A stretch of 64,000 nucleotides of DNA from Solidesulfovibrio magneticus RS-1 (GCF_000010665.1 NC_012796.1:4121501-4185500); one strand, 5' to 3'; positions 6,435 through 16,052 are shown, numbered from the stretch's first letter. Notes: generated from the letters alone by a model not told the origin. Made by a program: numbers and translations.

Positions 6435-8603
6435 GTGGCATTGGCGACCAGATACGATCTCATTGCAAGAATAATCAACGGTGGTTGCGACGTGGCAAAT
6501 GATATGAATTCACTGGAAAGCATTTTTAGCGAAAAAATTATTTTTGATGCTGTCAAAGCGATTGTTCGCACAAAAGATAAAGACGCTTATTTAAAATGGC
6601 TAAGCGAAAACATTAAGCATTACCTCCCAGAGGATTTTGATTTTACTGATGACGAGCGACAATCGCTGAATGAAGTTGCAACAGTCCTTGGACGAATTAT
6701 TTGGAACGCCACCCCTCTCCCCTGGAACAAATTTCGACCGCAGCCCTTGCCCACACCAGGAAGAAATGAAAAATGCTTTTGCGGGTCAGGGAAAAAATAC
6801 AAACAATGTTGCGGTGACAGCATAAACAAACTACCCCAGATTGACCCTCAAATCATTTGGCCGATCCTGGTTTCGGTTATTCCTTCAAAAGAACTGAAAG
6901 AAGCTCTTCTAAATTCACCGATACCCATAAATGCCATTCTCGTAGTCGCTGACAGATATGTTAAAGACGGTCTCCCACAAAAGACCATTTCCTTATTGCA
7001 ACCATTTTTTAAAGACGAAATCAAAGGACACGGAGAAGAATTTGACTACGCCCTCCATTTGCTTTGCAACGCGTATGACGATTTAGATAAATACAGATCA
7101 AAACATAACTTGCTCAAAAAGATAGTAGAAACAGCACCACGCTCTCCACTTAGATCTTCGGCCTGGCAACGACTGGCAGCCATTCGAATCGACAAAGGAG
7201 ACACTGCAGGGGCTTGGGAAGCATTTAAAAATGCGATGAAGGATAGCCCGGACTCAGTTGATTTGAGCCACTTAGAGCTACAACTCCTTGCCGTTGAAGG
7301 AAAATGGAGTCAGGTCCAGGAAAGGGCCAACTTTTGGCTCAAGAAATTCAAAAATCTGCCCAAGGAAGCACAGGTTGACTATGCTGAACTTGTCGATTTG
7401 ATCAAACATGCCGCAACGAACCCAAAAGAAGCCCTTGCAACTCTTTCTATAGAGTCAGGCAACGATCCTTCTCATGTCTTGCATGACTGGATAGCAGACG
7501 TGACTGGAAGGCCAGTGCCGGAATATCAATTAGACAAAGATATTGCATCAAATATACACGATGACGACGAAGAGCATTTAATCCAAAAATTTTCAAGCAA
7601 ATTGCAAATGATGGGCCTTAGCAAAGACGAACTTGAAAAAACAGCTAAGAGGCTTATCGGAGAATTGAAAGCGTCATCAAACCCTGACGTGGAATCATCT
7701 GACGGTGACAACCATGCTGAAAACAACTACGAATATTCCATCAAAACTCCTGAGATCATATTAAACTTAGAAAAGAAATGGGAGAATGTTTTTTCACTCG
7801 ACAAGCCTTTTGGAACAAACAATAAATCGTTCTCGTCAGAGGACCCTTGGGAGCCAAGTATAGCAAAAGAATGGCTGCTGTTTCTCGGAAAAAACCCAGC
7901 GGCCTTTGACAGCTTGGCAATACTGGATGACATTGCAACAGCACTGTTTTCAAACGACTATTTCAATGACGAGTCTTTTTTAAAGAAAATGATTTTGCCA
8001 ATCCTAGATCGTTCGTTCGCAATTGTAAACAATATCAAACTTGAAGACAAAGAAACACTGCCATGGGGATTCATGGGAAACCGTCCAGCCCTACGTTCAC
8101 TCGCGAGGCTGGTCACAGTATCCTCTATGCTCGACAAGGATAAACGACTTGAGAAAGTTGTAGATATTTATCTCAGGCTTAATCCAAATGACAATCACGG
8201 AATGAGAATGTTCAAAATCAATGGATTATTAATTAGAAACAATAATGAAGAAGCTTTTATTTTTTCAAGAAATTATCCTGAAGATTTTGATTTAAATATT
8301 TTACTTGGAAGAGCTTTGGCGTTGTTTAGATTGGGAAATATTGAAAACGCCAGCGAAGCGGTCAAAGCCTCCATCGAAGTTTGCCCAAAATGCATCCATT
8401 ACCTTGCAGCGAAGAACATAAAACAGCCAAAGTTATCTCCTGGCCTGATCTCAATAAGGGGTGCGGACGCCGCTTGGTTTTATCGTTTTGCAATGCGTGA
8501 TGCATGGCTCGAAACAAATGGAGCCATGGAATGGCTACAAAAGAATTTTGGAAATCCTAAGAAAGAGAAAGCGCGACAACCCGAGCAACTCAAGCTGGTA
8601 TAA
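6435..8603 (+). CDS. SEC-C motif protein with repeat-like helical body
   Basis: 722 residues, start at GTG 6435, 20 bases after the GIY-YIG gene. Around residues 108-128 is a SEC-C zinc-binding motif (GRNEKCFCGSGKKYKQCC) like the one ending SecA. The remainder is a long predominantly helical protein with TPR-like stretches (for example AWQRLAAIRIDKGDTAGAWEAFKNA). Proteins of this layout are generally annotated only as SEC-C domain proteins; no function is established. There is no signal peptide or membrane segment. Close spacing puts it in a probable operon with the helicase and nuclease genes. The SEC-C call is firm, the role unknown. Confidence 0.85.
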   Translation: MALATRYDLIARIINGGCDVANDMNSLESIFSEKIIFDAVKAIVRTKDKDAYLKWLSENIKHYLPEDFDFTDDERQSLNEVATVLGRIIWNATPLPWNKFRPQPLPTPGRNEKCFCGSGKKYKQCCGDSINKLPQIDPQIIWPILVSVIPSKELKEALLNSPIPINAILVVADRYVKDGLPQKTISLLQPFFKDEIKGHGEEFDYALHLLCNAYDDLDKYRSKHNLLKKIVETAPRSPLRSSAWQRLAAIRIDKGDTAGAWEAFKNAMKDSPDSVDLSHLELQLLAVEGKWSQVQERANFWLKKFKNLPKEAQVDYAELVDLIKHAATNPKEALATLSIESGNDPSHVLHDWIADVTGRPVPEYQLDKDIASNIHDDDEEHLIQKFSSKLQMMGLSKDELEKTAKRLIGELKASSNPDVESSDGDNHAENNYEYSIKTPEIILNLEKKWENVFSLDKPFGTNNKSFSSEDPWEPSIAKEWLLFLGKNPAAFDSLAILDDIATALFSNDYFNDESFLKKMILPILDRSFAIVNNIKLEDKETLPWGFMGNRPALRSLARLVTVSSMLDKDKRLEKVVDIYLRLNPNDNHGMRMFKINGLLIRNNNEEAFIFSRNYPEDFDLNILLGRALALFRLGNIENASEAVKASIEVCPKCIHYLAAKNIKQPKLSPGLISIRGADAAWFYRFAMRDAWLETNGAMEWLQKNFGNPKKEKARQPEQLKLV

Positions 8604-8687
8604 AGCTAAACGGCTAAATCAACAGAAAACGAGCCTTGGGGATATGGATGTTTTTCAATACCTCCATCTAGGCTATCGGAGTCTGAC

Positions 8688-10985
8688 ATGCTCAGCCTCA
8701 AGCCGTCGAGGATTGTTGCTATCTATGCAGTAGTCAGTGCTCTATGGATTCTATTTTCGGACAGGGCTGTCGGAATATTGTTTTCAAATTCCATCTCAAC
8801 AATAACACTATTAAGTACTTTCAAAGGATGGCTCTACATTGGCATTGTATCAATAATTCTTTATGCATTTTTAAAAAAATACGAACGTGAAAATATAGAA
8901 CAGCAGAAAATTCTTTTCGAAAGCGAAAAACGCTTTCGAACTATATTTGATTCAGCAAGTGACTGTATTTTTATTCATGACGCAAAAACCGGCAAGATTG
9001 TTGATGTAAACAGTAGAACTTGCAAAGTATTCAGATATGCTCGTGAAGAAATACTTGCGCTTGACGTTGGCAAAATTAGCTCTGGGATCTATCCTTATAC
9101 CCAAGAAGAAGCTGTAAATAAAATCCACCAAACGCTCAACGGGGACATGCTTTCATTTGAGTGGCAGTGCAAAACTAAAGACGGACAAGTTTTCTGGGGA
9201 CAAGTTTGCACCAGCGTGGCCACTATTAATGGAGACGTGCAAGTCATAGTGAATTTGCAAGATATAAGCGAACATAAGCGAGCAGAGCACATCTTAATAG
9301 AGGAACGAAAATTTACAAATGCTGTATTAGAAAGCGTCCCAGGGTTACTATATTTATACAACGATGAGGGCTTGCTGATCCGTTGGAATAAGCAACATGA
9401 AACAATTACCGGATACTCAGGCCAAGAACTAGCTCAAATGCATCTGCTTGATTGGTACAAGGGAGATGAGCTAACCCAGAAAAAGATTACCAGCGCCATT
9501 AATCGCGTAGTAAAAGATGGAAGCGCCACCGAGGAGGCAGACCTCCAGACAAAGACAGGAGCAAGAATACCATTTTATTTTACAGCAGTGAGTTTAGAGA
9601 TTGAGGGTAAATTGTACTTTGTTGGAACAGGGATCGATATAACAGAACAAAAGAAACTAGAGCAGCAGCTTTTATTCCGTGCGCTACACGATCCTTTGAC
9701 AGGACTAGCAAATCGTGTCCTTTGTATGGACCGTATTTCGCAAGCGAGTGAGCGTCTTAGTCGCAACCCAAACCATGAGTTTGCTGTAGTATTTATTGAT
9801 CTTAACAACTTCAAATCTATTAACGACAGCTTTGGTCATGAGGCTGGTGATCAAGTTTTATGCGAAGTCGCCAACAGGATTCATGGTTGTGCTCGAAAAA
9901 CCGATACAGTGTGTAGATATGGCGGAGATGAATTTATAATTCTTTTAACGGAAATAAATAAGCCCGACACAATTGAAGCAATACATAGGATTCAATGTGT
10001 TCTAAAAACTTATTTTGTTGTCAACACGCATATCTTACAAATTTCAGCAAGCTATGGCATTGCATACGGTGAAAACGAAAAGCAAAGCCCAGAAGATCTG
10101 CTCCGCAACGCAAACATCGCACTACATAATGCAAAGAATTCACCGAGCGAAAAAATAATAGTTTTTGAAAATGGAATGCATGAACTGGCAATGCGCAACC
10201 TTAGTCTGCAAAACGATATGCGACGTGGCCTTGAAGCTCATGAATTTTTCATTGTTTACCAACCAATATTTTTTTTGAGCACAGGAGAATTGTATGGATT
10301 TGAAGCGCTACTCCGCTGGAGCCATCCACAACGTGGAATTGTAAGTCCTGGAGAATTTATACCTGCAGCAGAAGAATCTGGATTTATATACGAATTGGGT
10401 AATTTTGCATTGACAAAGGCTTGCAACGATTTCGCCAAATTATTAAAGACTTCCCCAAAAGACAATGAAATAACTTTATCGGTAAATATTTCTACCAAGC
10501 AACTCGCAAAAGATAATTTAATTGATATCATTGAATACGCCATTGGCAAAAGCGGACTCCCTCCTGGCTTGTTAATTCTTGAGATTACGGAGTCTTCTAT
10601 CATGGAATATCCAGACAAATCGGCGAAGATCATCGATGCAATTAAATCAAAAGGGATTGGAATTGCGGTTGACGATTTTGGAACAGGCTATTCATCAATG
10701 AGCGTTTTGCAAAAATTGAAACTCGACAAGCTTAAGATCGACATGAGCTTCGTAAACAGATTGACCGAAAGCTCGGAGGATTGTGAAATTGTCCGAGCAA
10801 TAATCACGTTGTCAAACAGTCTTCACCTACAAACTGTCGCAGAGGGGATAGAAACTTCTGAGCAACTCCAGATTCTTCGCAGTCTCGGCTGCGAGCTAGG
10901 ACAGGGATATCTTTGCTCTAAACCCCTGGACGTCAAAGACCTGCCTTTGCTGATTACTCAAAATGCATGTCCTTCACTTCTTTGA
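8688..10985 (+). CDS. PAS-GGDEF-EAL membrane protein (cyclic-di-GMP metabolism)
   Basis: 765 residues. Two membrane segments (about 8-30 and 47-65) are followed by two PAS domains (about 85-320), a GGDEF domain and an EAL domain. The synthase motif RYGGDEF is intact near residue 410, with an RxxD inhibitory-site motif (RKTD) five residues upstream. The EAL domain has EALLRW near 537, and DDFGTGYSS near 661, so both synthesis and hydrolysis of cyclic-di-GMP are possible; which dominates cannot be told from sequence. The short periplasmic loop argues for sensing inside the cell through the PAS domains. A separate GGDEF gene follows about 70 bases downstream on the same strand. Confidence 0.93.
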   Translation: MLSLKPSRIVAIYAVVSALWILFSDRAVGILFSNSISTITLLSTFKGWLYIGIVSIILYAFLKKYERENIEQQKILFESEKRFRTIFDSASDCIFIHDAKTGKIVDVNSRTCKVFRYAREEILALDVGKISSGIYPYTQEEAVNKIHQTLNGDMLSFEWQCKTKDGQVFWGQVCTSVATINGDVQVIVNLQDISEHKRAEHILIEERKFTNAVLESVPGLLYLYNDEGLLIRWNKQHETITGYSGQELAQMHLLDWYKGDELTQKKITSAINRVVKDGSATEEADLQTKTGARIPFYFTAVSLEIEGKLYFVGTGIDITEQKKLEQQLLFRALHDPLTGLANRVLCMDRISQASERLSRNPNHEFAVVFIDLNNFKSINDSFGHEAGDQVLCEVANRIHGCARKTDTVCRYGGDEFIILLTEINKPDTIEAIHRIQCVLKTYFVVNTHILQISASYGIAYGENEKQSPEDLLRNANIALHNAKNSPSEKIIVFENGMHELAMRNLSLQNDMRRGLEAHEFFIVYQPIFFLSTGELYGFEALLRWSHPQRGIVSPGEFIPAAEESGFIYELGNFALTKACNDFAKLLKTSPKDNEITLSVNISTKQLAKDNLIDIIEYAIGKSGLPPGLLILEITESSIMEYPDKSAKIIDAIKSKGIGIAVDDFGTGYSSMSVLQKLKLDKLKIDMSFVNRLTESSEDCEIVRAIITLSNSLHLQTVAEGIETSEQLQILRSLGCELGQGYLCSKPLDVKDLPLLITQNACPSLL

Positions 10986-11161
10986 TCATGCACGAGAGCA
11001 GTTTGTTTGTGGTGTTAATCATTATACACACTATAGACAAAGGACTTCGCCGTGCCTGAAAACAATTCTCCAAATACACAAACAACAATTGAAAGTATTC
11101 AAGCAGCAATAGTTGAGTCCACAGAACACAGGCAAGCCTTGGGGCCTTTTCGACAGGCCTT

Positions 11162-12193
11162 TTGGCATTATTGATTTATTATAATGTCGTCAATGACGCC
11201 AACAGCACATTGGTCGCAAGCTGGGTATCTATTGTCCTTCTTGTCAGTATATTTAAGCTGGTTTTGTCACAATGCCATCGCCTAAAGAAATGCAGAGCCG
11301 CCAGCATTGGGACCAGGCAAAAATTTATTTTAATAAGCGCGGCATCCACTGGAATTCTGTGGAGCGTTCCAATTGTATTTGTAAATTTTAATTCTCCTAT
11401 GGAATTATTCACTGTAATACTTATTGTAAGTGGCATTATATCTGGCTCAGTCAATGCCTACCTTGGCCAAAAAACATGTATGCTGTGGATAGCGACAAGC
11501 CCTTGCTTGCTTATTATAGTTTATCTCAGTTTAAAAATTACTCCTATTCCAGTGCCTGCAATAACAAGTGTCTGTGTGTTCTATATTTTTATACTTTTTA
11601 CTAGCGTTCACACAAAGAAAAGTATCTATGAAATGCTTTTTGTAAAACATGAAAAAACCAAGTTGGTAGAGCAGCTTCAAGAAAATCAAAAAATATTATC
11701 AGAACTTGTCGGCAAAGACGACTTGACTGGGCTGCCAAACAGACGGCTTCTTGTAGAAATTTTCGACATGCTTGTTAAAGACTGTCAGCGCAATGGCTCA
11801 AAATTTGCCATTGCTTTTATTGATATGAACGACTTTAAAATGGTCAACGATACATACGGACATGAGATTGGAGATAAAGTTTTAATAAATGCTGCTAATA
11901 TTATGAAAGAAGCTCTCCGGAAAAGTGATGTCGTTGCAAGACTTGGAGGAGATGAGTTTTTAGCTATTGTAAAAAATATAAATGACAAAAATGATGCAGC
12001 TACAGCTGCAGCTAAAATTTCATCATCACTTTCGAGAACACTTTTGGTTGATGGCCATAGCATCAATATAAGCGCCAGCGTAGGTGTCTCTGTTTACCCG
12101 GACAATGCTAATTCCCTGGATGCATTAATGAACATCGCTGACAGTTCAATGTACAGAGACAAACGTTTTTGCCAGATGGAATCTGTCTCTTAA
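11162..12193 (+). CDS. Membrane-anchored GGDEF diguanylate cyclase, probably frameshifted at its 5' end
   Basis: The frame from TTG 11162 gives 343 residues: several hydrophobic segments (about residues 1-165) form a membrane sensor, and a GGDEF domain follows from KDDLTGLPNRR. The active motif RLGGDEF lies near residue 261 with RKSD five residues before it (product-inhibition site). There is no EAL domain, so it should make cyclic-di-GMP. A short reading frame starting at GTG 11052 (MPENNSPNTQTTIES...GPFRQAFW) runs into the beginning of this one and stops at 11174; a one-base shift near 11160-11172 would join them. The true gene therefore probably starts at 11052 and is either frameshifted here or starts at a weak TTG. 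Confidence 0.85.
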   Translation: MALLIYYNVVNDANSTLVASWVSIVLLVSIFKLVLSQCHRLKKCRAASIGTRQKFILISAASTGILWSVPIVFVNFNSPMELFTVILIVSGIISGSVNAYLGQKTCMLWIATSPCLLIIVYLSLKITPIPVPAITSVCVFYIFILFTSVHTKKSIYEMLFVKHEKTKLVEQLQENQKILSELVGKDDLTGLPNRRLLVEIFDMLVKDCQRNGSKFAIAFIDMNDFKMVNDTYGHEIGDKVLINAANIMKEALRKSDVVARLGGDEFLAIVKNINDKNDAATAAAKISSSLSRTLLVDGHSINISASVGVSVYPDNANSLDALMNIADSSMYRDKRFCQMESVS

Positions 12194-12257
12194 TAAAAAT
12201 TAAACTCCTCATTGAAAAAATGGCCAATGAGGGGCTTTCTTCAATGGCCTTTGAAAG

Positions 12258-12371
12258 CTATTTCTCTCTTCCTTCCTTAGCGCGAGCAACAGGGGCACTG
12301 CCACCGAGCATCTCGATGGTGCCGACGCCCTTCTCTTGGGCGGCGGCAGTCAATCCCCTTGAGACCGCCAA
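12258..12371 (-). pseudogene. Relic of a mucR 3' end
   Basis: Read on the minus strand it ends GLTAAAQEKGVGTIEMLGG followed by a lysine/alanine tail and stop, matching the end of the intact mucR-type gene at 14235 (GLAAAAKEKGVGIIEMLGG). Base similarity extends from about 12226 to 12375, including a degenerate version of the mucR terminator. Upstream of that the match stops, so only the tail remains. The HigB/HigA genes lie exactly between this relic and the intact gene. Confidence 0.8.
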
Positions 12372-12634
12372 AGCCGAAAGCATAATTATCAATAATATCG
12401 GGATGTTCTGCCAAGAACTAGAGAGGGCATGACGCTGGTTCGCAATCCATCTGGGAGACCGGGTGGATTTATGCCCCGGATAAGCTCCAGAATTCAGCTG
12501 TATTTCCAGTTGGTTAGTTTCTCGACGCTTGACTTGAAACCGGAGACAGAAAATAGTTCTCAAAAAGAGAACAATCATCTTGACTCGGCTTGGCCTAGTG
12601 GTAATATCAAGTCATGGATGGGGCTGGAAAGAAA

Positions 12635-12931
12635 ATGCGAGTTGTTTCGAAGCGGACCTTAGCAACCTTCTGGACTACACATCCTCAGGCGGCTGGCCCT
12701 CTGGCCGCTTGGCATGACGCAATTAGCTCCCGAGAATGGAAAAATCTCGCTGAATTAAGGCAACTTTCCCGAACAGTTGATTATGTTGGCGGCGACAGAT
12801 TTGTGTTTAATATCGCGGGGAACAAATTCCGTCTCATTGTAAAAATAGACTTTAGAAGCCAGTTGGCCTTTGTGCGGTTTATTGGAACCCATAAAGAGTA
12901 CGACGGCATTGACAATGTTTCCAGTGTTTAG
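12635..12931 (+). CDS. higB: HigB-type toxin (mRNA interferase)
   Basis: 98 residues from ATG 12635, with GGAAAG shortly upstream. It matches the HigB toxin family (RelE-like fold, cleaves mRNA on the ribosome) along its whole length: MRVVSKRTLATFW, PLAAW, a central DYVGGDRFVFNIAGNKFRL, and the C-terminal RFIGTHKEYDGID. An in-frame ATG at 12614 would add seven unmatched residues. Toxin precedes antitoxin, the typical higBA order, with 32 bases between. Regulation is likely through antitoxin binding upstream, but no clear operator was seen by eye. Confidence 0.9.
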   Translation: MRVVSKRTLATFWTTHPQAAGPLAAWHDAISSREWKNLAELRQLSRTVDYVGGDRFVFNIAGNKFRLIVKIDFRSQLAFVRFIGTHKEYDGIDNVSSV

Positions 12932-12963
12932 CTGGGGAACACCTCAAACCAGAGGTGAGGAAC

Positions 12964-14139
12964 ATGGAACGCCTGATTAAGACTGAAGCCGATTACAACG
13001 ATGCTCTGGCTGTGATTGACAGCCTCATGGGGGCCGAGCCTGGAACCGAAGACGACGAGCGTCTTGAGTATTGGGCCAAGCTTGTCGAGGTTTACGAAGA
13101 AGAGCACTACCCCATTCCCAAGCCGACTCCGCTTGAGGCCATCAAATTTGCCATGGACCAGCAGGGCTTGACCCGGCGCGACCTTGAGCCGTTCATGGGG
13201 AGCAAGGGGGTCGTGTCCGAGGTGTTGGCCGGCAAACGTCGGCTGTCTCTGGACATGATCCATGCCCTTCATGCAGGTCTGGGCATCCCCCTTGACACCC
13301 TGGCCCAGGAAATGCCTTTGCAAGCCCAGCCGTTGGACGTCTCCGCATTCCCGATTAAAGAGATGAAGGCCCGGGGCTGGATTAACCCTGCGAGCAAGGC
13401 CGAGGTTGAAGCGGCGGTGCGTCAATGGCTCAATGAATGCGGCATTGGCGACGCTCCGCTTGCCTACGCCGCCCGCAGTTCCATGCGCCTGGGAGCCAGA
13501 GGCGACGAAAGCGCCATGCTGGCATGGGTGTGTGGTTTGAAATCCATCGCGGCCAAGGAGACGTTACCGGTCAAGTTTGATCGGGCGGCCCTGTGCTCCG
13601 ATTTTCTTCGCGGCCTAGTTGTCCTGAGCCGTGACCCACGTGGCCCGGTCCTAGCCCGGGAATATTTGGCAATGGCCGGCATCCATTTTGTCGTTGAGCG
13701 CCACTTTCCCAAGACGTACATGGATGGGGCCGCGCTGCTTGAGCCGGACGGCACGGCCGTGATTGGCATGTCCCTGCGCCACGACCGAATCGACAATTTC
13801 TGGTTCACACTGCTTCATGAGGTGGCTCACCTCACCCTAGGGCATATTGAGCCGGGGAGCTTTGTGGTTGACGACCTGGAAGCTCGGAGCCAGGACGCAC
13901 GGGAACGCGATGCCGACGCACTGGCCATGGAGTCGCTCATCCCGTCCGAAGGGTGGAAAGCGATCCCGCCTTCGGTCAACACGACCCAGGAGTTCGTTGA
14001 CGGCATGGCCGAGAAGCTCGGCATTCACCCCGCCATTGTGGCTGGGAGGGTGCGGCACGAGACGCGGAACTACAGGCTGTTTGCAAAGCTGGTGGGAAGC
14101 GGAGAAGTGAGAGCCTTATTTCCTCAATGGAGCATGTAA
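12964..14139 (+). CDS. higA: HigA antitoxin fused to an ImmA/IrrE metalloprotease
   Basis: 391 residues from ATG 12964, placed by AGGTGAGG upstream. The first ~115 residues are a HigA antitoxin: LIKTEADYNDAL, EEEHYPIPKPTPLEAIKF, then an XRE helix-turn-helix with DLEPFMGSKGVVSEVLAGKR. The remainder is an ImmA/IrrE-type zinc peptidase with HEVAH near residue 284, a following H in LTLGH and an ERDADALAMESLIP helix supplying the third ligand. Ordinary HigA lacks the protease part. The fusion suggests that antitoxin control may be linked to a peptidase activity (inference). The gene is GC-rich, like higB, unlike the AT-rich surroundings. An 83-base near-identical copy of its 5' end survives at 26554. 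Confidence 0.9.
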   Translation: MERLIKTEADYNDALAVIDSLMGAEPGTEDDERLEYWAKLVEVYEEEHYPIPKPTPLEAIKFAMDQQGLTRRDLEPFMGSKGVVSEVLAGKRRLSLDMIHALHAGLGIPLDTLAQEMPLQAQPLDVSAFPIKEMKARGWINPASKAEVEAAVRQWLNECGIGDAPLAYAARSSMRLGARGDESAMLAWVCGLKSIAAKETLPVKFDRAALCSDFLRGLVVLSRDPRGPVLAREYLAMAGIHFVVERHFPKTYMDGAALLEPDGTAVIGMSLRHDRIDNFWFTLLHEVAHLTLGHIEPGSFVVDDLEARSQDARERDADALAMESLIPSEGWKAIPPSVNTTQEFVDGMAEKLGIHPAIVAGRVRHETRNYRLFAKLVGSGEVRALFPQWSM

Positions 14140-14179
14140 AAAATCCCGCAGCGACCAAGCTGTTATAATTGAAAGTAAA

Positions 14180-14213
14180 AGCCCCCCATTGGCCAAGTGG
14201 CCAATGGGGGGCT
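14180..14213 (-). terminator. Terminator of the mucR-type gene
   Basis: A perfect 16-bp inverted repeat (14180-14195 and 14198-14213) surrounds a two-base centre; on the minus strand it is followed by TTTTACTTT. It lies 22 bases beyond the mucR stop codon. A degenerate copy sits at about 12212-12238 next to the mucR relic. It may also stop higBA transcripts from the plus strand. Confidence 0.85.
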
Positions 14214-14234
14214 TACTTCATTGGTCTTTGAAAA

Positions 14235-14792
14235 CTATTTCTTCTTCTCTTCCTTAGCGGGAGCAGCAGGGGCACCGCCGAGCATCTCGATGATGCCGAC
14301 TCCCTTCTCTTTGGCGGCAGCAGCCAATCCCTTGAGACCGTCAAAGCCTTTGTCCATGACGAACTTCTTCACTTCGCCCCGGGCAATGCCGAAATCCTTC
14401 ATAATCATCTGCATCTGCTTGAGGGGGTTGTCTTCGCCAGAGGTGGTCTTGCGAGCAACCTTGACCGACATGTCCTTTTTGGACACATCAAACTTCTTCA
14501 TATACTCTTCGCGGGTAAGTCCGTGAGTGGCAAGGTGCTTTTTCGTCAAAGTTTTGAATTCGGCACCGCAGAGAGCGCACTTAACGCACTTGCGAGTCTT
14601 CTCATGGCGAGGAGCCTCAATCTGTTTCATCGGCTCGGCGGTTATATCGATAACGGGGCCACTGCGGAGCGAATCAAGTTTTTCGTAGATGCTCTTGGCA
14701 ACGGTTTCGAGGTCGCTAAAATGGATTTTGCCGTGGCGAAGCTGGTCCTTGGCGAGATTGACAGCTTCCGACCACATCTCTTTATCGACCAT
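14235..14792 (-). CDS. MucR/Ros-family zinc-finger regulator
   Basis: 185 residues from ATG at 14792 on the minus strand, chosen because AAGGAG precedes it; longer starts lack one. A C72-x2-C75-x10-H86-x3-H90 zinc finger is followed by GLTREEYMKKF, the signature of the MucR/Ros family of DNA-binding regulators. The C-terminal part (KGFDGLKGLAAAAKEKGVG and a lysine-rich tail) is longer than in alphaproteobacterial Ros and fits the Desulfovibrio type. The gene has a strong terminator at 14180-14213. A relic of its tail lies on the far side of higBA. Target genes cannot be deduced. Confidence 0.85.
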   Translation of the reverse strand: MVDKEMWSEAVNLAKDQLRHGKIHFSDLETVAKSIYEKLDSLRSGPVIDITAEPMKQIEAPRHEKTRKCVKCALCGAEFKTLTKKHLATHGLTREEYMKKFDVSKKDMSVKVARKTTSGEDNPLKQMQMIMKDFGIARGEVKKFVMDKGFDGLKGLAAAAKEKGVGIIEMLGGAPAAPAKEEKKK

Positions 14793-14939
14793 AGTGAACT
14801 CCTTGTTTGTATACGTGTCAGATGTGAACGGTCTAACATCGATAAATAATATGTCAACTCTATTTTTCAATTGTAAGTCAAAATTTTAAAATTAGATCTG
14901 GCCAGATGCTGAAACAATTTCAGGAGAAAAGGAGAAGCT

Positions 14940-15848
14940 ATGCGATTTGGGCTTTGCTGCTTATTTGTTGAAGAAAAAATATCGTTTAGAACGACCACAG
15001 CTAAAGCCTTGTTGAACTTGACGGTCAAAAAGCGCTTGGAAAAAGTATCCGGGATTTGCCTTCACAACGCAAAAAGTCTGCTGGAATCTGTCAAGACGGT
15101 TCATCGTCTGGGCATTGGCGCTTTCAGAATCTCGTCCCAGTTCTTTCCCCGGATGACACACCCTGTTACGGGCTACCGGCTTGAAGAATTGCCTGAGGTT
15201 GAGGAAATCAATGACCTGCTGGCAGCGACAAAGAACTTTTCGAAGAATAATGGTATCCGACTCAGCTTCCATCCGGACCAGTTTATCATGCTGTCCTCGC
15301 CAAGAGAGGAAGTGACGGAAAATTCCATTCGTGAACTATGCTGCCAGGCCGACTGGGCAGAGGCAGTTAGAGCAGATGTGATCAACATCCATGCCGGTGG
15401 TGTTTACGGCAACAAGACGCAAGCGCTGGAACGTTTGAGCGGAGTGTTCAAGGATCTACCCGAGAAAGTAAGCAGCCGACTCACGTTGGAAAACGACGAC
15501 ATCAGCTACACTGTGCGCGATTTGCTCCCTGTGTGCCACGCGCTCTCCATTCCATTGGTTTATGACGTCCATCACCATAGGTGCAATCCGGATGGCCTCA
15601 CTGAGCTTGAGGCCACGGATCTGGCTGCTGGCACCTGGGCAGCTTTAAAACGCGAACAGTACTGTCATATTTCCTCGCCCAAAAATGGTTGGAGCAAAGG
15701 GAATCCCAAGCCGCATGCCGATTTCGTCGATCCCAAGGATTTTCCAACGTGCTGGCTGGAACGTGAGATGACCGTGGACGTCGAAGCCAAGGCCAAAGAA
15801 CTGGCTGTTGCCCGCTTAATGGGAGAACTGGGGCTAGTGAGGGAATGA
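14940..15848 (+). CDS. uvsE: UV damage endonuclease UvsE/UvdE
   Basis: 302 residues, the normal length for UVDE. This TIM-barrel metal-dependent endonuclease nicks DNA 5' to UV photoproducts in an excision pathway independent of UvrABC. Visible signatures: RFGLCCLF at the start, FRISSQFFP, LSFHPDQFIMLSSP, INIHAGGVYGNK, LTLENDD, and VYDVHHHRCNP near residue 210, providing the expected His, Glu and Asp metal ligands. AGGAGAAAAGGAG lies upstream of ATG 14940. It is transcribed divergently from the mucR gene across 147 bases. Two short fragments resembling its interior and its 3' end occur at 26484 and 21246, so uvsE-like DNA was present more than once. Confidence 0.93.
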   Translation: MRFGLCCLFVEEKISFRTTTAKALLNLTVKKRLEKVSGICLHNAKSLLESVKTVHRLGIGAFRISSQFFPRMTHPVTGYRLEELPEVEEINDLLAATKNFSKNNGIRLSFHPDQFIMLSSPREEVTENSIRELCCQADWAEAVRADVINIHAGGVYGNKTQALERLSGVFKDLPEKVSSRLTLENDDISYTVRDLLPVCHALSIPLVYDVHHHRCNPDGLTELEATDLAAGTWAALKREQYCHISSPKNGWSKGNPKPHADFVDPKDFPTCWLEREMTVDVEAKAKELAVARLMGELGLVRE

Positions 15849-16052
15849 GCACGTAGGCAAAACCATTTCAAATAAACTTATCAACTTCTCCGACAAGTTA
15901 ACAATTACCAGGGCCATGGGCGGCATGCCTGAACGCACTGATAAACAATCCAATTCCACTGCGATTCCAAAAAGTTCAACTTAACTATGTGATACTAGAT
16001 TTATTTTACAAATAAATACAATATACATAGGTGTGACGCAAAATAGCAATGA

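Noticed and set aside
12169-12432. Plus-strand frame overlapping the end of the cyclase gene
   Set aside because: It is the opposite strand of the mucR tail relic, as shown by the equivalent frame opposite the intact mucR gene.
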